DNA of 64,000 nucleotides, taken from Bacteroidota bacterium. GTDB taxonomy: Bacteria; Bacteroidota; Bacteroidia; Bacteroidales; JAGNHN01. Positions 27,501-33,748 of this stretch are shown piece by piece. Position 1 is the stretch's first letter. Each line of letters opens with the position of its first letter. The notes below the pieces were generated by a model, which saw nothing but the letters and a program-made list of their open reading frames with translations, searched no databases and was not told the DNA's origin. The translations under genes and the position numbers were made by a program. The stretch covers positions 1-64,000 of the forward strand of contig JAKLHK010000019.1 of NCBI GenBank assembly GCA_022710185.1, written 5' to 3'.

Positions 27501-28063
27501 ATCACCGTGACACTTCCATAAGCTGTCGCATCCCAGGTGATGACGGCCTGAGCCGGGCTGGGATTGGTGAAAGAGGCATGGCCGCTTACCAGCCATTGGT
27601 AGCTGCTGCCGGGGTGCAGGGGGGTTTGATAGGTGATCGTACTTCCCTTGCACACCTTTTCGCAGACCTCCTGTTCGCCCTGGCCATGTCCGCTGCCCGG
27701 ATTGGGCTCATGGGCCTGAACCGGACAGCTGGGGTAGGGCAGGGAAGCGACCTGGGGCGACGGAAGAGGGTGTACCGTGAGGGAGAGAGTATAATAGTTC
27801 ACCACATTGTTGAGCCCGGTGACCATCACACTGACACTCACCGGACCGGTATTGGGCCAGGATACCGTCAACGTGTCGGTATTGGATGCGCCCAGGATGT
27901 TGCCCCCGCTTATCGTCCAGTAAACAGACTGGGCAGGGATGGTGATGGAATACTGGACGACGTCACCCTGGCACAGGGTGGTGTCCCCGGTGATGGAGGC
28001 CGAAGCCTTCCCGAGGCTGAGGACCCCGGCCATCATGGCCAGGATCAGGGGTAGTGTTTTCAT
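21545..28063 (-). CDS. Giant secreted multi-PKD protein with Cys-rich modules and T9SS type A sorting domain
   Basis: A 2172-residue protein with a signal peptide (MKTLPLILAMMAGVLSLGKASA). Multiple PKD/Ig-like domains are recognisable by WDFGDGG, WNFGD and WDFGNGG. From about residue 1420 to 1750 come three tandem Cys-rich modules of about 105 residues, each closing with C(F/V)VLPxC. A short GACC..GSC..C..C segment follows. A SdrB-like region then leads to dockerin-like strings NSLDALIIAKHFV and NTTDAMMVMNRFVG, and the C-terminal type A CTD carries FPNPFGKSTRL and PSGIYHVRM. It is therefore exported by the type IX system and anchored or released. Function unknown; large surface adhesin or matrix protein is an inference. 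Confidence 0.92.
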   Translation of the reverse strand: MKTLPLILAMMAGVLSLGKASASITGDTTLCQGDVVQYSITIPAQSVYWTISGGNILGASNTDTLTVSWPNTGPVSVSVMVTGLNNVVNYYTLSLTVHPLPSPQVASLPYPSCPVQAHEPNPGSGHGQGEQEVCEKVCKGSTITYQTPLHPGSSYQWLVSGHASFTNPSPAQAVITWDATAYGSVTVIETNAFGCVDSSSICIEKVDLPVASFTHPSSACKLGTVYFTNTSSGATAYAWDFGDGGTSSLPNPSHAYANAGTYTITLIATNDCHCADTFQSVITIDSLTGPDISCPSPVCADATATYSTSVTGCTYQWVVLGGSIVGPSNQQSVTVLWGLGPLGMLGLVVSGCGGVCSDTTWMQVPILGPFLPINGPAKVCPGDCHTYTLPQIPGTTFSWSLNAGSCGYLPDSACCEEAEICWPPMVFPCTDTLTVTYYNQILGCGGTTSMLIRVRPELALYGPQQACANGSSGFAVSPSIPCTWSVSPAGPVISGSPGPFVNISWQGLTGSFRVRAVPMNPNQVCQDSVDMLVDVIPPPTAPVITGPGVVCAGATSQYCASGSGNVQWMITGGTPTTSLGNCITVSWGNTPPFIVSAFEQMSGSPYCSSDTTMFPVTLTGASGPPALNGSALACANDTSFFSTSTPYPPGATYTWSLIPFNAGSIISGQGTTSIAVEWGNNAPQTVSVKLKVSVCAGADSTTLAVTLGPAPQPAVSQIGMLCNGGSAQLNVTGGPYAAYSWSGPGGFSGSGNPVTITLEGLYQVTVTNAGGCKGSTQIKVQYSGNPVASISAQGPLQYCIGSVWSVSLCALGNPGYQYQWSNLSATQCINVSTAGSYAVTVTDLSTGCSAVSNVITVSEDSCTSGPGGGSCSPVGTVSFTHSSCNPKVFTNTSVNAGSFFWNFGDLSYSSLTNPVHTYNQAGFFLVTLSGLVPDAAGLDSCLLQDTALIEIPLLPRFSAVSGCPGDPVCFTDESVFTAGNNITSWSWNFGDSFTSSLQNPCHTYGAAGTYIVTLTIANSSCTTSWADTLVIDPGPSAAFSTGPGCVMMSLPFTDSSTGAVDYWSWDFGNGGSSLNQNPSSTYPGPGVYPVTLIVQDTFGCADTLTQNITITAPLVSGPVTALPDTIVCAGTQVSLFAPGFSGCTYLWGNGAVTDSILVSATGYYPVTITDPNGCPYSTGINILVNQPPLAIITGSGNGLCLGQQMSLGAPYNPAWDYLWISSDTLINGSTLSSVFFNPQNPGTYFFQLVITDTLSGCADTSLPYVVQVHTPPLAPLISPLTPTSVCSGGTILLNAFHPDPSVWLEWSNGDTLDTLVVTETGCYVLSATDTNGCNASANLCVTIYPLPPLCSFFEGCLDTCGPFLLQGPPGNSSYQWMLNGLPLPGDTLPNLLATVSGLYSLIVTNAYGCTDTTGVLDLSLHPCPPGPCQDFSVDSIYCDPSSGAYLIDFQVTNLSQDTLGEIVLQLSGPGGVILLNSPWLIPLLPGDTSPILTAAILNGGPGDSLCVNALLCPADSIPGDSLCCIGNAWCFVLPPCPLDTPCCHLDFLPPTVSCNPDPTNPGYTFILELMGCGTLDVQAQGNGTLNANAPLLMNGGFQALYGSWVPSNPSDTLLCLQLSVSDSSGPCFDTLVCVVLPYCGGDTGTSCCTLDLMVQAIECIPGPAGPFYEFSLQASGCGTLVIGAESPGNLIFGGPLNLSAAPLLFTGGWAPASPQDTILCLNLTLYDSTGPCLDSLFCFVLPWCNYPIPNTGACCLRNGSCIVTTLEGCRQQCGYWQGLGSQCGSRPCPRLDTLSGVVVYANTARSPLSGIWVALEDTARRHCREVVLTGPSGTFEFEVWPGDYELSASTTRPWPLGASNSLDALIIAKHFVRLDTLLGIAIPASNVDLQSGVNTTDAMMVMNRFVGNILAFPAGDWLFGQQLVHMDSAVPVGVELEGLVTGDANASYAPSKALVVGLAQPVIPTGNSTAIVLSPDRKVELAALSIELLYDEATADIRNVRMPGTHGQFLWNARDGVLRLAWYDLKERSWMPGEPLLELETGATGPWAGPWLRIGSLSDASDLSGRAAPFILKASGPEQAGGDALSLSAFPNPFGKSTRLKLHLPQEGLVSLEARDALGRRIFVKDEALMPAGMQEVELECTDCPSGIYHVRMEYRGSGGMEIRSLRLMKAN

Positions 28064-28285
28064 AACGTATGCCCTCCGGGGCAGGGATGCGGACCCTCCT
28101 TCGCCCTGCCCGTGTACATTTGAGTGAGTAAAGCTATGGAGTGAAAGGGGGGAGCCGCAATAGGCTGGAATTCAGTGAACTGTTGGTTGAGCCCTGGACG
28201 GTTGCCGCCTTCGGGCAGGGGCTGGTGATAATCAGGTACTTGAGTATTTAAATCTTTGAAACAAACTGATTTTCAGGCGATAACT

Positions 28286-28314
28286 TTAACATCGGCTTAA
28301 CAATTTTAACAATT
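28286..28314 (+). promoter_or_regulatory. TTAACA direct repeats upstream of nor operon
   Basis: TTAACAATT occurs twice in perfect tandem (28297-28305, 28306-28314), and a third TTAACA begins at 28286. They lie 48 nt upstream of the candidate -7 box in an AT-rich island that stands out from the GC-rich surroundings. A regulator site is an inference. Confidence 0.35.
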
Positions 28315-28361
28315 CATTTAAAAAATACAGATAAACAGGTCTGAATATATTGTAAATGAAT

Positions 28362-28369
28362 TATCTTTG
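28362..28369 (+). promoter_or_regulatory. Candidate -7 box of nor operon
   Basis: TATCTTTG is a perfect TAnnTTTG match 101 nt before norC, predicting a leader of about 95 nt. No TTTG is seen at the -33 position, which would fit a promoter needing an activator. The 407-nt stretch 28064-28470 otherwise shows no gene; it holds a 14-bp near-palindrome at 28430-28443 (TTAACTTAAGCTAA). Confidence 0.5.
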
Positions 28370-28470
28370 CCCTCGACAGGGAGCATCATTCCTTTACGCC
28401 AACGCAAAAACTATTCAGGAGATTGCATATTAACTTAAGCTAATGAATTGAACACCAATACCATAACCCT

Positions 28471-28896
28471 ATGTTGTCCAAATCACAAGCCAGAACCTTC
28501 TTCCTGGGGGGCACGGTGGTCACCTTCGCCATCTTCCTGGGATTGTCGTGGAACTCGCTGACCAACGAGGTCCCGAAGCAGACCAATGTGCACAACCTTA
28601 CCGACCAGGTGGTCAGGGGGAAGCACCTGTGGGAGTCCAACAACTGTATGGGCTGTCACACCATCTTCGGTGAAGGGGCATACTACGCCCCGGAGCTCAC
28701 CAAGGTCTATGAACGCCGCGGGGAGGCCTACATCCGGGCTGCCCTGATGTCCAAGACCCCCTGGGGCCCGAGGGGAAGAAAAATGGTAGCCTACGGATTC
28801 TCCGAAGCAGAGGCCGCCGACCTGGTCGCCTTCTTCAAATGGGTAGGCGAAGTGGACCTCAACGGTTTTCCCCCCAAGCCTGACGTCAAGCAGTAA
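28471..28896 (+). CDS. norC: Nitric oxide reductase subunit C (cytochrome c)
   Basis: Membrane-anchored c-type cytochrome that passes electrons to NorB. One N-terminal transmembrane helix (about residues 10-30) is followed by the haem-binding motif CMGCH near residue 59 and the NorC signature EGAYYAPELTKVYERRG. The likely Met axial ligand is in RKMVAYGF near residue 107, and FFKWVGEVDLNGFPP closes the protein. At 141 residues it matches the cNOR family. It is the first gene of norCBQDEF, separated from norB by 24 nt. Confidence 0.96.
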   Translation: MLSKSQARTFFLGGTVVTFAIFLGLSWNSLTNEVPKQTNVHNLTDQVVRGKHLWESNNCMGCHTIFGEGAYYAPELTKVYERRGEAYIRAALMSKTPWGPRGRKMVAYGFSEAEAADLVAFFKWVGEVDLNGFPPKPDVKQ

Positions 28897-28920
28897 TCCC
28901 ATCCCAAAACCCGCATTGCC

Positions 28921-30267
28921 ATGAAATACAGATCTCAGAAAGTTGCCTACTGGTTCTTCGCTGCGGCCATCCTCCTGCTCTGCCTGCAGCTGGTGTACGG
29001 CTTCATCATGGGCTTCGCCCATATGGGCTACGATGGGCTCCATAGCGTCATCCCCTTCAATACGGCCCGCGCCGTGCATACCAACCTGCTCGTAGTCTGG
29101 CTGCTGTTGGGCTTTATGGGCGCCGCCTATTATATCATACCCGAAGAGGCCCAGCAGGAGATCGTCAGCGTCAGGCTGGCCTACATCCAGCTCATTTCTT
29201 TCCTCCTGGTGGGCGTGGTAGCGCTGGTAGGCTACCACCTCAACTATTGGGAAGGCCGCAAGTTCCTGGAGATCCCCCGCCCGCTCGATTGGCTGGTGGT
29301 AGTCAACGTACTGACTTTCCTGGGCATCATCCTCGCCACATTATATAAAGGTAAAAAACGGACCACCACCTCCCTGGTGCTCACCATGGGCCTGGTGTTC
29401 GCAGCCCTGCTCTACCTGCCCGGCATGATCTGGTTCGATAACCAGACCATGGACTCCTTTTTCCGTTGGTGGGTGGTCCACCTCTGGGTGGAGGGCGTAT
29501 GGGAACTCATCATGGGCGGCATCCTGGCCTTCCTGCTCATCAAGCTGACCGGGGTCGATCGTGAGGTCATCGAGAAGTGGCTTTATGTTATCGTGGGCCT
29601 CACCTTCCTTTCCGGAGTGCTGGGCACCGGCCACCATTATTATTATATCGGGGTCGGCAAAATCTGGCTGATCGTGGGGGGCATCTTCTCCATGCTGGAG
29701 CCGCTGGCTTTCCTGGCCATGGCCCTGTTTGCCGTGGGCATGTACCGCAAGGGGGAAAAGAAACACCCCAACAAGCTGGCGCTCTACTGGACGCTGGGCA
29801 CAGCCATCCTGTCCTTTACCGGGGCTGGTCTGCTGGGTATGGCACACACCCTTCCGCAGGTGAATATGTACACCCATGGCACCCTGGTCACCGCCATGCA
29901 CGGCCACCTGGCCTTCTGGGGCGCCTACGGCATGATCGTCTTTTCCTTCATCACCTTCGCCATGCCCAACCTCACCGGAAGGCGACTGTATGATACCGTT
30001 ATCGGGCAATTGGCCTACTGGCTTGCCAATATCGGCATGCTGGCCATGACGGCCGCCTTTGGCGTGGCCGGAGTGGCTCAGGTCTACCTGGAAAGAAAAT
30101 CTGGCATGGCCTTCGGGGCAGTGCAGCAGGAGATCGAAGTGCATTTCTTCGTACTGGTGCTGGCCGCCTCCATGTTTGCGACCGGGGTAATTCTCTTCGT
30201 CTATGAGTTCTTCCGCTTTGGTCGTCCCTCCGATGAGGCGATCGGCCAGGAAGAGAGGCTTGCGTAA
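28921..30267 (+). CDS. norB: Nitric oxide reductase subunit B (cNorB)
   Basis: Haem-copper-oxidase-family catalytic subunit that reduces 2 NO to N2O in the membrane. The 448-residue, 12-helix protein retains all expected ligands. They are the His of ARAVHTN and the second His of MHGHLAFWG for haem b, the first His of that motif for haem b3, and the FeB site in VVHLWVEGVWE (His and Glu) plus the pair in GTGHHYYY. It lacks the N-terminal quinol-oxidising extension of qNOR, in agreement with a separate NorC. A strong hairpin separates it from norQ. Confidence 0.97.
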   Translation: MKYRSQKVAYWFFAAAILLLCLQLVYGFIMGFAHMGYDGLHSVIPFNTARAVHTNLLVVWLLLGFMGAAYYIIPEEAQQEIVSVRLAYIQLISFLLVGVVALVGYHLNYWEGRKFLEIPRPLDWLVVVNVLTFLGIILATLYKGKKRTTTSLVLTMGLVFAALLYLPGMIWFDNQTMDSFFRWWVVHLWVEGVWELIMGGILAFLLIKLTGVDREVIEKWLYVIVGLTFLSGVLGTGHHYYYIGVGKIWLIVGGIFSMLEPLAFLAMALFAVGMYRKGEKKHPNKLALYWTLGTAILSFTGAGLLGMAHTLPQVNMYTHGTLVTAMHGHLAFWGAYGMIVFSFITFAMPNLTGRRLYDTVIGQLAYWLANIGMLAMTAAFGVAGVAQVYLERKSGMAFGAVQQEIEVHFFVLVLAASMFATGVILFVYEFFRFGRPSDEAIGQEERLA

Positions 30268-30282
30268 TCCCTCCCAGACCCA

Positions 30283-30315
30283 GGGACCGGAGCCGATTGT
30301 CCCGGCTCCGGTCCC
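30283..30315 (+). promoter_or_regulatory. Intercistronic hairpin between norB and norQ
   Basis: GGGACCGGAGCC (30283-30294) and GGCTCCGGTCCC (30304-30315) are perfectly complementary over 12 bp with a 9-nt loop. No U-tract follows. Such a structure in mid-operon can stabilise the upstream norCB message or reduce read-through to the accessory genes. Confidence 0.65.
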
Positions 30316-30341
30316 GCCCCGGGTCGCCAACCGCCAGAACC

Positions 30342-31130
30342 ATGGAAACCCAAACGCTGAACATTCCCTATTATCTCGCCACCGGGCATGAGGTAGAGGT
30401 CTTCGAGCATGCCTACCTCAACCGCCTCCCCTTGCTCCTGAAAGGGCCTACGGGCACCGGCAAGACCCGTTTTGTGGAATATATGGCCCATCGCCTCGGC
30501 AAGCCGCACATCACTATCAGTTGCCACGAGGAAACTTCAGCCACCGACCTCATCGGACGCTTCATCATCAAGGGGGCAGAGACCGTTTGGCTTGATGGGC
30601 CGCTCACCACCGCGGTGCGCAGCGGGGCCATCATCTACCTCGACGAAGTGGCGGAAGCCCGGCCCGATGTGGTGGTGGCCATCCATTCCCTCACCGATTT
30701 CCGGAGGGAGCTCTATATCGACAAGCTGGCAGAGACCATCTGCGCCCATCCTGATTTTATGCTGGTGGCTTCCTTCAACCCGGGCTACCAGCGGGGCTTC
30801 AAGGAGCTCAAACCTTCCACCCGCCAGCGCTTTGTCTCAATTCCCTTCGCCTACCCCGGCAAGGAGGCTGAGGTCAGCATCCTGATGAACGAGACGGGCA
30901 TCGCTGAGGACCTGGCCACGCGCCTGGTGAACATCGGAAATAAAATCCGCAACCTCAGGGAGGTGGGGCTGGCAGAAACGGTCTCCACCCGCTTGCTGGT
31001 AGATGCCGGAAAGCTGATCCAGAGCGGCCTGCCCCGCCGCCTTGCAGTAAAGGTGGCCGTAGTGGAGCCCCTTACGGATGATCAGCAGGTGTTGGAAGCC
31101 CTCACTGACCTGACCACGCTGATGATCTGA
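30342..31130 (+). CDS. norQ: NorQ (CbbQ/NirQ family AAA+ ATPase)
   Basis: MoxR-type AAA+ ATPase that works with NorD in maturation or activation of NOR, most likely insertion of the non-haem iron. Walker A GPTGTGKT lies near residues 34-41, Walker B IIYLDEVAEA near 101-110, and sensor-like FNPGYQ near 145, followed by the CbbQ C-terminal region. The start METQTL at 30342 is preferred; the frame open from 30297 runs through the intercistronic hairpin. norD follows after 28 nt. Confidence 0.94.
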   Translation: METQTLNIPYYLATGHEVEVFEHAYLNRLPLLLKGPTGTGKTRFVEYMAHRLGKPHITISCHEETSATDLIGRFIIKGAETVWLDGPLTTAVRSGAIIYLDEVAEARPDVVVAIHSLTDFRRELYIDKLAETICAHPDFMLVASFNPGYQRGFKELKPSTRQRFVSIPFAYPGKEAEVSILMNETGIAEDLATRLVNIGNKIRNLREVGLAETVSTRLLVDAGKLIQSGLPRRLAVKVAVVEPLTDDQQVLEALTDLTTLMI

Positions 31131-31158
31131 AGGCGCCGCCTCCCCAAGCCCTGCGCCC

Positions 31159-32904
31159 ATGTCCTTCGACGAATACATTTACTCCCGTTTCATCCGGTAT
31201 TTCGGCTCCCGGCGTCCCGACCAGGCTACCCTGGAACGCACCGCACACCTGGAGGTAATGAAACCCCGGCTTACGGTACTGGCCCGGGCGCTCACCGGTG
31301 AGTCCATCGAACTCTTCCCCGCAGAACGCGAGGGGGGCCGCAGGGGCCATGGGTTCTTCCTCCCAGGCCAATGTGCCCTGCTTCCCTCCCTGACGGATAA
31401 CCTGTCCTACTACCTCTTCCGGGTGGTATATCTCTCCTGTCAGCACCGCCTCGGCCTCAATTGGCCCCAGGGTGAAGAGGGAGACCTGGGTGCCTCCCGG
31501 CTCAGGGCAAGGGAAAGTTCGGACATGGTGCTGGATATGCTGCGGGTGGAGTTCCCCTCGGCCATGGAGCTGCACGGACAACTGCTGCAGCAGTTGCAAG
31601 CACTGGAGGAGCCGGACCTGAGCTGGCTCTACGGTAAGTGGATGAGCGATCCTGTTGGTAAGCCTGATTCCAGCCTGACGGCCGATGGAGGGGCAAAGGG
31701 CCGTCCAGCCCAGCCCAAACCACAGACCACCCTGCAGGCCAGGCCGGTGGAATCGGTGCAGACGCTGCAGGTGGACAAGAAGATGCAGGAAGACTACGTG
31801 TTGACCCACAACTTTGAAAAGGTGGAAACAGCGGAAGAGTACGACGGGGTGTGGAGGGATTTCGATGGGGAGGATGACCTGGAGGACCACAGCGCAGCCC
31901 TGGATGAGTTGAATATGAGGTTCACTGTACGCTCCGACGAGATGACCCATTCCGTCTATCAGGCGGAGTTCACCGGGGACACCACCATCGCTGAGGCCGC
32001 GGATTCCGAAGGGGAGGGGCACTTCATCGCCTATGATGAATGGGATGTGCGCAAACAAGCCTATCGCCCGGCCTTCTGCAGGGTATTCCCCCATTATCCC
32101 AAGGCTTCTGATCCCGGATTTCCCGCCAGGGTGATCGGAGAGAATGCCTCTACCCTGGAATCCCTCAGGAAAACCCTCGCCAACGTCAGCAACCGCAGGC
32201 GCCAGGTCAGGTACCAGACCCAGGGGGAGGACTTCGATCTGGACCTGGTGACCGATATGTACGTCGATATCCACAACCGGCATACGCCTTCCGAAAAGAT
32301 CTACCTCTCCCCCCGTAAGAGGGACAAGGACCTCTCCATTTTACTGCTGCTCGACAACAGCCTCTCCACCGACAGCTATGCGGCAGGCAACCGGGTGATC
32401 GAAGTGGAGAAACAGGTCTCGGTGCTATTCGGTGAGATCCTTCACGAATACGGTATCGACTTCTCTATCTGCAGCTTTCATTCCCACACACGCAACCATA
32501 CCACCTTCGCCACACTTAAGGGATTTGACGAGCCCTGGGCCCGCGGCCGCACCCGCATCGGGGCCATGGAGCCTCACGGGTACACCCGCATCGGGGCGGC
32601 CCTGCGGCATGCCACGGCCCTCCTCGACCGCAGGGAGACGCGCGACAAATGGGTCATCCTCATTTCCGATGGCAAGCCCAATGACTACGATAAATACGAA
32701 GGGAAATATGGCATCAATGATGTGCGCCAGGCCCTGAGGGAAGCGCATGACCGCCGGATCAACTCCTTCGCCTTCGCCATTGAGGCCCAGGCAAGGTATT
32801 ACCTACCCCAGATGTTCGGGGCCAACCATTACCAGATCCTGACCGAGCCGCGCGAGATGCTCCCGGCCCTGGTCAAGCTATTCCAAAGAATACGCCAGCA
32901 ATGA
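31159..32904 (+). CDS. norD: NorD (VWA-domain NOR activation protein)
   Basis: Partner of NorQ. The 581-residue protein has a variable helical N-terminal part and a C-terminal von Willebrand A domain. The metal-ion-dependent adhesion motif is DNSLS with Asp399, Ser401 and Ser403, followed by MEPHGYTRIGAALRHA and VILISDGKPNDY, which complete the MIDAS. This matches the NorD/CbbO group, in which the VWA domain binds its target and recruits the ATPase ring. The last four bases overlap the norE start (ATGA). Confidence 0.94.
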   Translation: MSFDEYIYSRFIRYFGSRRPDQATLERTAHLEVMKPRLTVLARALTGESIELFPAEREGGRRGHGFFLPGQCALLPSLTDNLSYYLFRVVYLSCQHRLGLNWPQGEEGDLGASRLRARESSDMVLDMLRVEFPSAMELHGQLLQQLQALEEPDLSWLYGKWMSDPVGKPDSSLTADGGAKGRPAQPKPQTTLQARPVESVQTLQVDKKMQEDYVLTHNFEKVETAEEYDGVWRDFDGEDDLEDHSAALDELNMRFTVRSDEMTHSVYQAEFTGDTTIAEAADSEGEGHFIAYDEWDVRKQAYRPAFCRVFPHYPKASDPGFPARVIGENASTLESLRKTLANVSNRRRQVRYQTQGEDFDLDLVTDMYVDIHNRHTPSEKIYLSPRKRDKDLSILLLLDNSLSTDSYAAGNRVIEVEKQVSVLFGEILHEYGIDFSICSFHSHTRNHTTFATLKGFDEPWARGRTRIGAMEPHGYTRIGAALRHATALLDRRETRDKWVILISDGKPNDYDKYEGKYGINDVRQALREAHDRRINSFAFAIEAQARYYLPQMFGANHYQILTEPREMLPALVKLFQRIRQQ

Positions 32905-33473
32905 ACAACTCCCTTGCCCCCCGTATACTTTATCCGCCCGGCGGACTACTGATCTGGCTCATCATCCTGCTGGAGGTTATCACCTTCGGGGTCGCACTTA
33001 TCGCCTTCGTCTGGCAGCGGGCTGATCACCTCCTCCAGTTCCAGGCTTCCCGCGACCACCTCAATGTGGCTCTGGGAACCGTGAACACCATAATGCTGCT
33101 GATCAGCGGGTTCTTCGTGGCCGGGGCGGTCCACCACGCCCGCCAGGGCCTGGGCCACACATCCCGGCAGTCCCTGCTGGCCGGCATAGGCGGTGGCGCT
33201 GTCTTCGTGTTCCTTAAGGTCCTCGAGTATCAGGACAAGCTGGAGGCCGGACTGGGCTTGTACTACGACCGCTTTTTTACTTTTTACTGGCTGCTGACCG
33301 GGTTCCACCTGGTGCATGTCCTGGTGGGCCTGGCCATTCTGGGCTATTTCGTCCTGGTCCGCCGTGGGGATGGGACACCTCAGCAACTCGAGGACCTGGA
33401 GGCCGGAGCGGCCTTCTGGCATATGTGCGACCTGATCTGGTTGCTGCTGTTTCCCGTCTTGTACCTTATGTAA
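32901..33473 (+). CDS. norE: NorE (cytochrome c oxidase subunit III-like)
   Basis: A 190-residue membrane protein of the haem-copper oxidase subunit III family with five predicted helices. Visible motifs include GGLLIWLIILLEVITFG, FFVAGAVHHARQG, GFHLVHVLVGL and FWHMCDLIWLLLFPVLYL, with the usual histidines. In denitrifiers NorE improves NOR activity but is not catalytic. It overlaps norD by 4 nt and precedes norF by 24 nt. Confidence 0.92.
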   Translation: MNNSLAPRILYPPGGLLIWLIILLEVITFGVALIAFVWQRADHLLQFQASRDHLNVALGTVNTIMLLISGFFVAGAVHHARQGLGHTSRQSLLAGIGGGAVFVFLKVLEYQDKLEAGLGLYYDRFFTFYWLLTGFHLVHVLVGLAILGYFVLVRRGDGTPQQLEDLEAGAAFWHMCDLIWLLLFPVLYLM

Positions 33474-33497
33474 ACACCGATCCAACCCCTGTCACCC

Positions 33498-33743
33498 ATG
33501 CGACATCTCCGCATTACTTTACTGGTACTGATCCTATTGACCCTGGTGGCCTCCTTCATGGCCGAAAACCTGGCAGGGCTGGGCTGGATTACCTTTATGG
33601 TCATCCTGGGTTCGGCCTGGCTGAAGTTCCTGGGCGTGGCCTGGTATTTCATGCAGATACGTCAGGCGCACCGCTTCTGGAAAGTCGTGGTTCCCGCGCT
33701 CTCCGGGGCCATCCTGGCCGGAGTGGTCCTGGCGGCGCACTGA
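33498..33743 (+). CDS. norF: NorF-like small membrane protein (COX subunit IV type)
   Basis: An 81-residue protein with three predicted transmembrane helices, a basic start (MRHLR) and the element FLGVAWYFMQIRQAHRFW, resembling NorF and prokaryotic cytochrome oxidase subunit IV. It is probably an accessory subunit for assembly or full activity of NOR. It ends the operon. Its stop is 5 nt from the dsbD stop on the opposite strand, leaving no room for a conventional terminator. Confidence 0.85.
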   Translation: MRHLRITLLVLILLTLVASFMAENLAGLGWITFMVILGSAWLKFLGVAWYFMQIRQAHRFWKVVVPALSGAILAGVVLAAH

Positions 33744-33748
33744 CCGGG

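Noticed and set aside
26909..28054. 381-codon plus-strand frame opposite the giant PKD protein
   Set aside because: Composition (Gly/His/Arg-rich, no domains) is that of an antisense shadow; the minus-strand frame has signal peptide, PKD domains and CTD.
28064..28470. FNR/NnrR-type TTGA-N6-TCAA site upstream of norC
   Set aside because: I looked for the inverted half-sites and found only unrelated direct repeats and a TTAACTTAAGCTAA near-palindrome.
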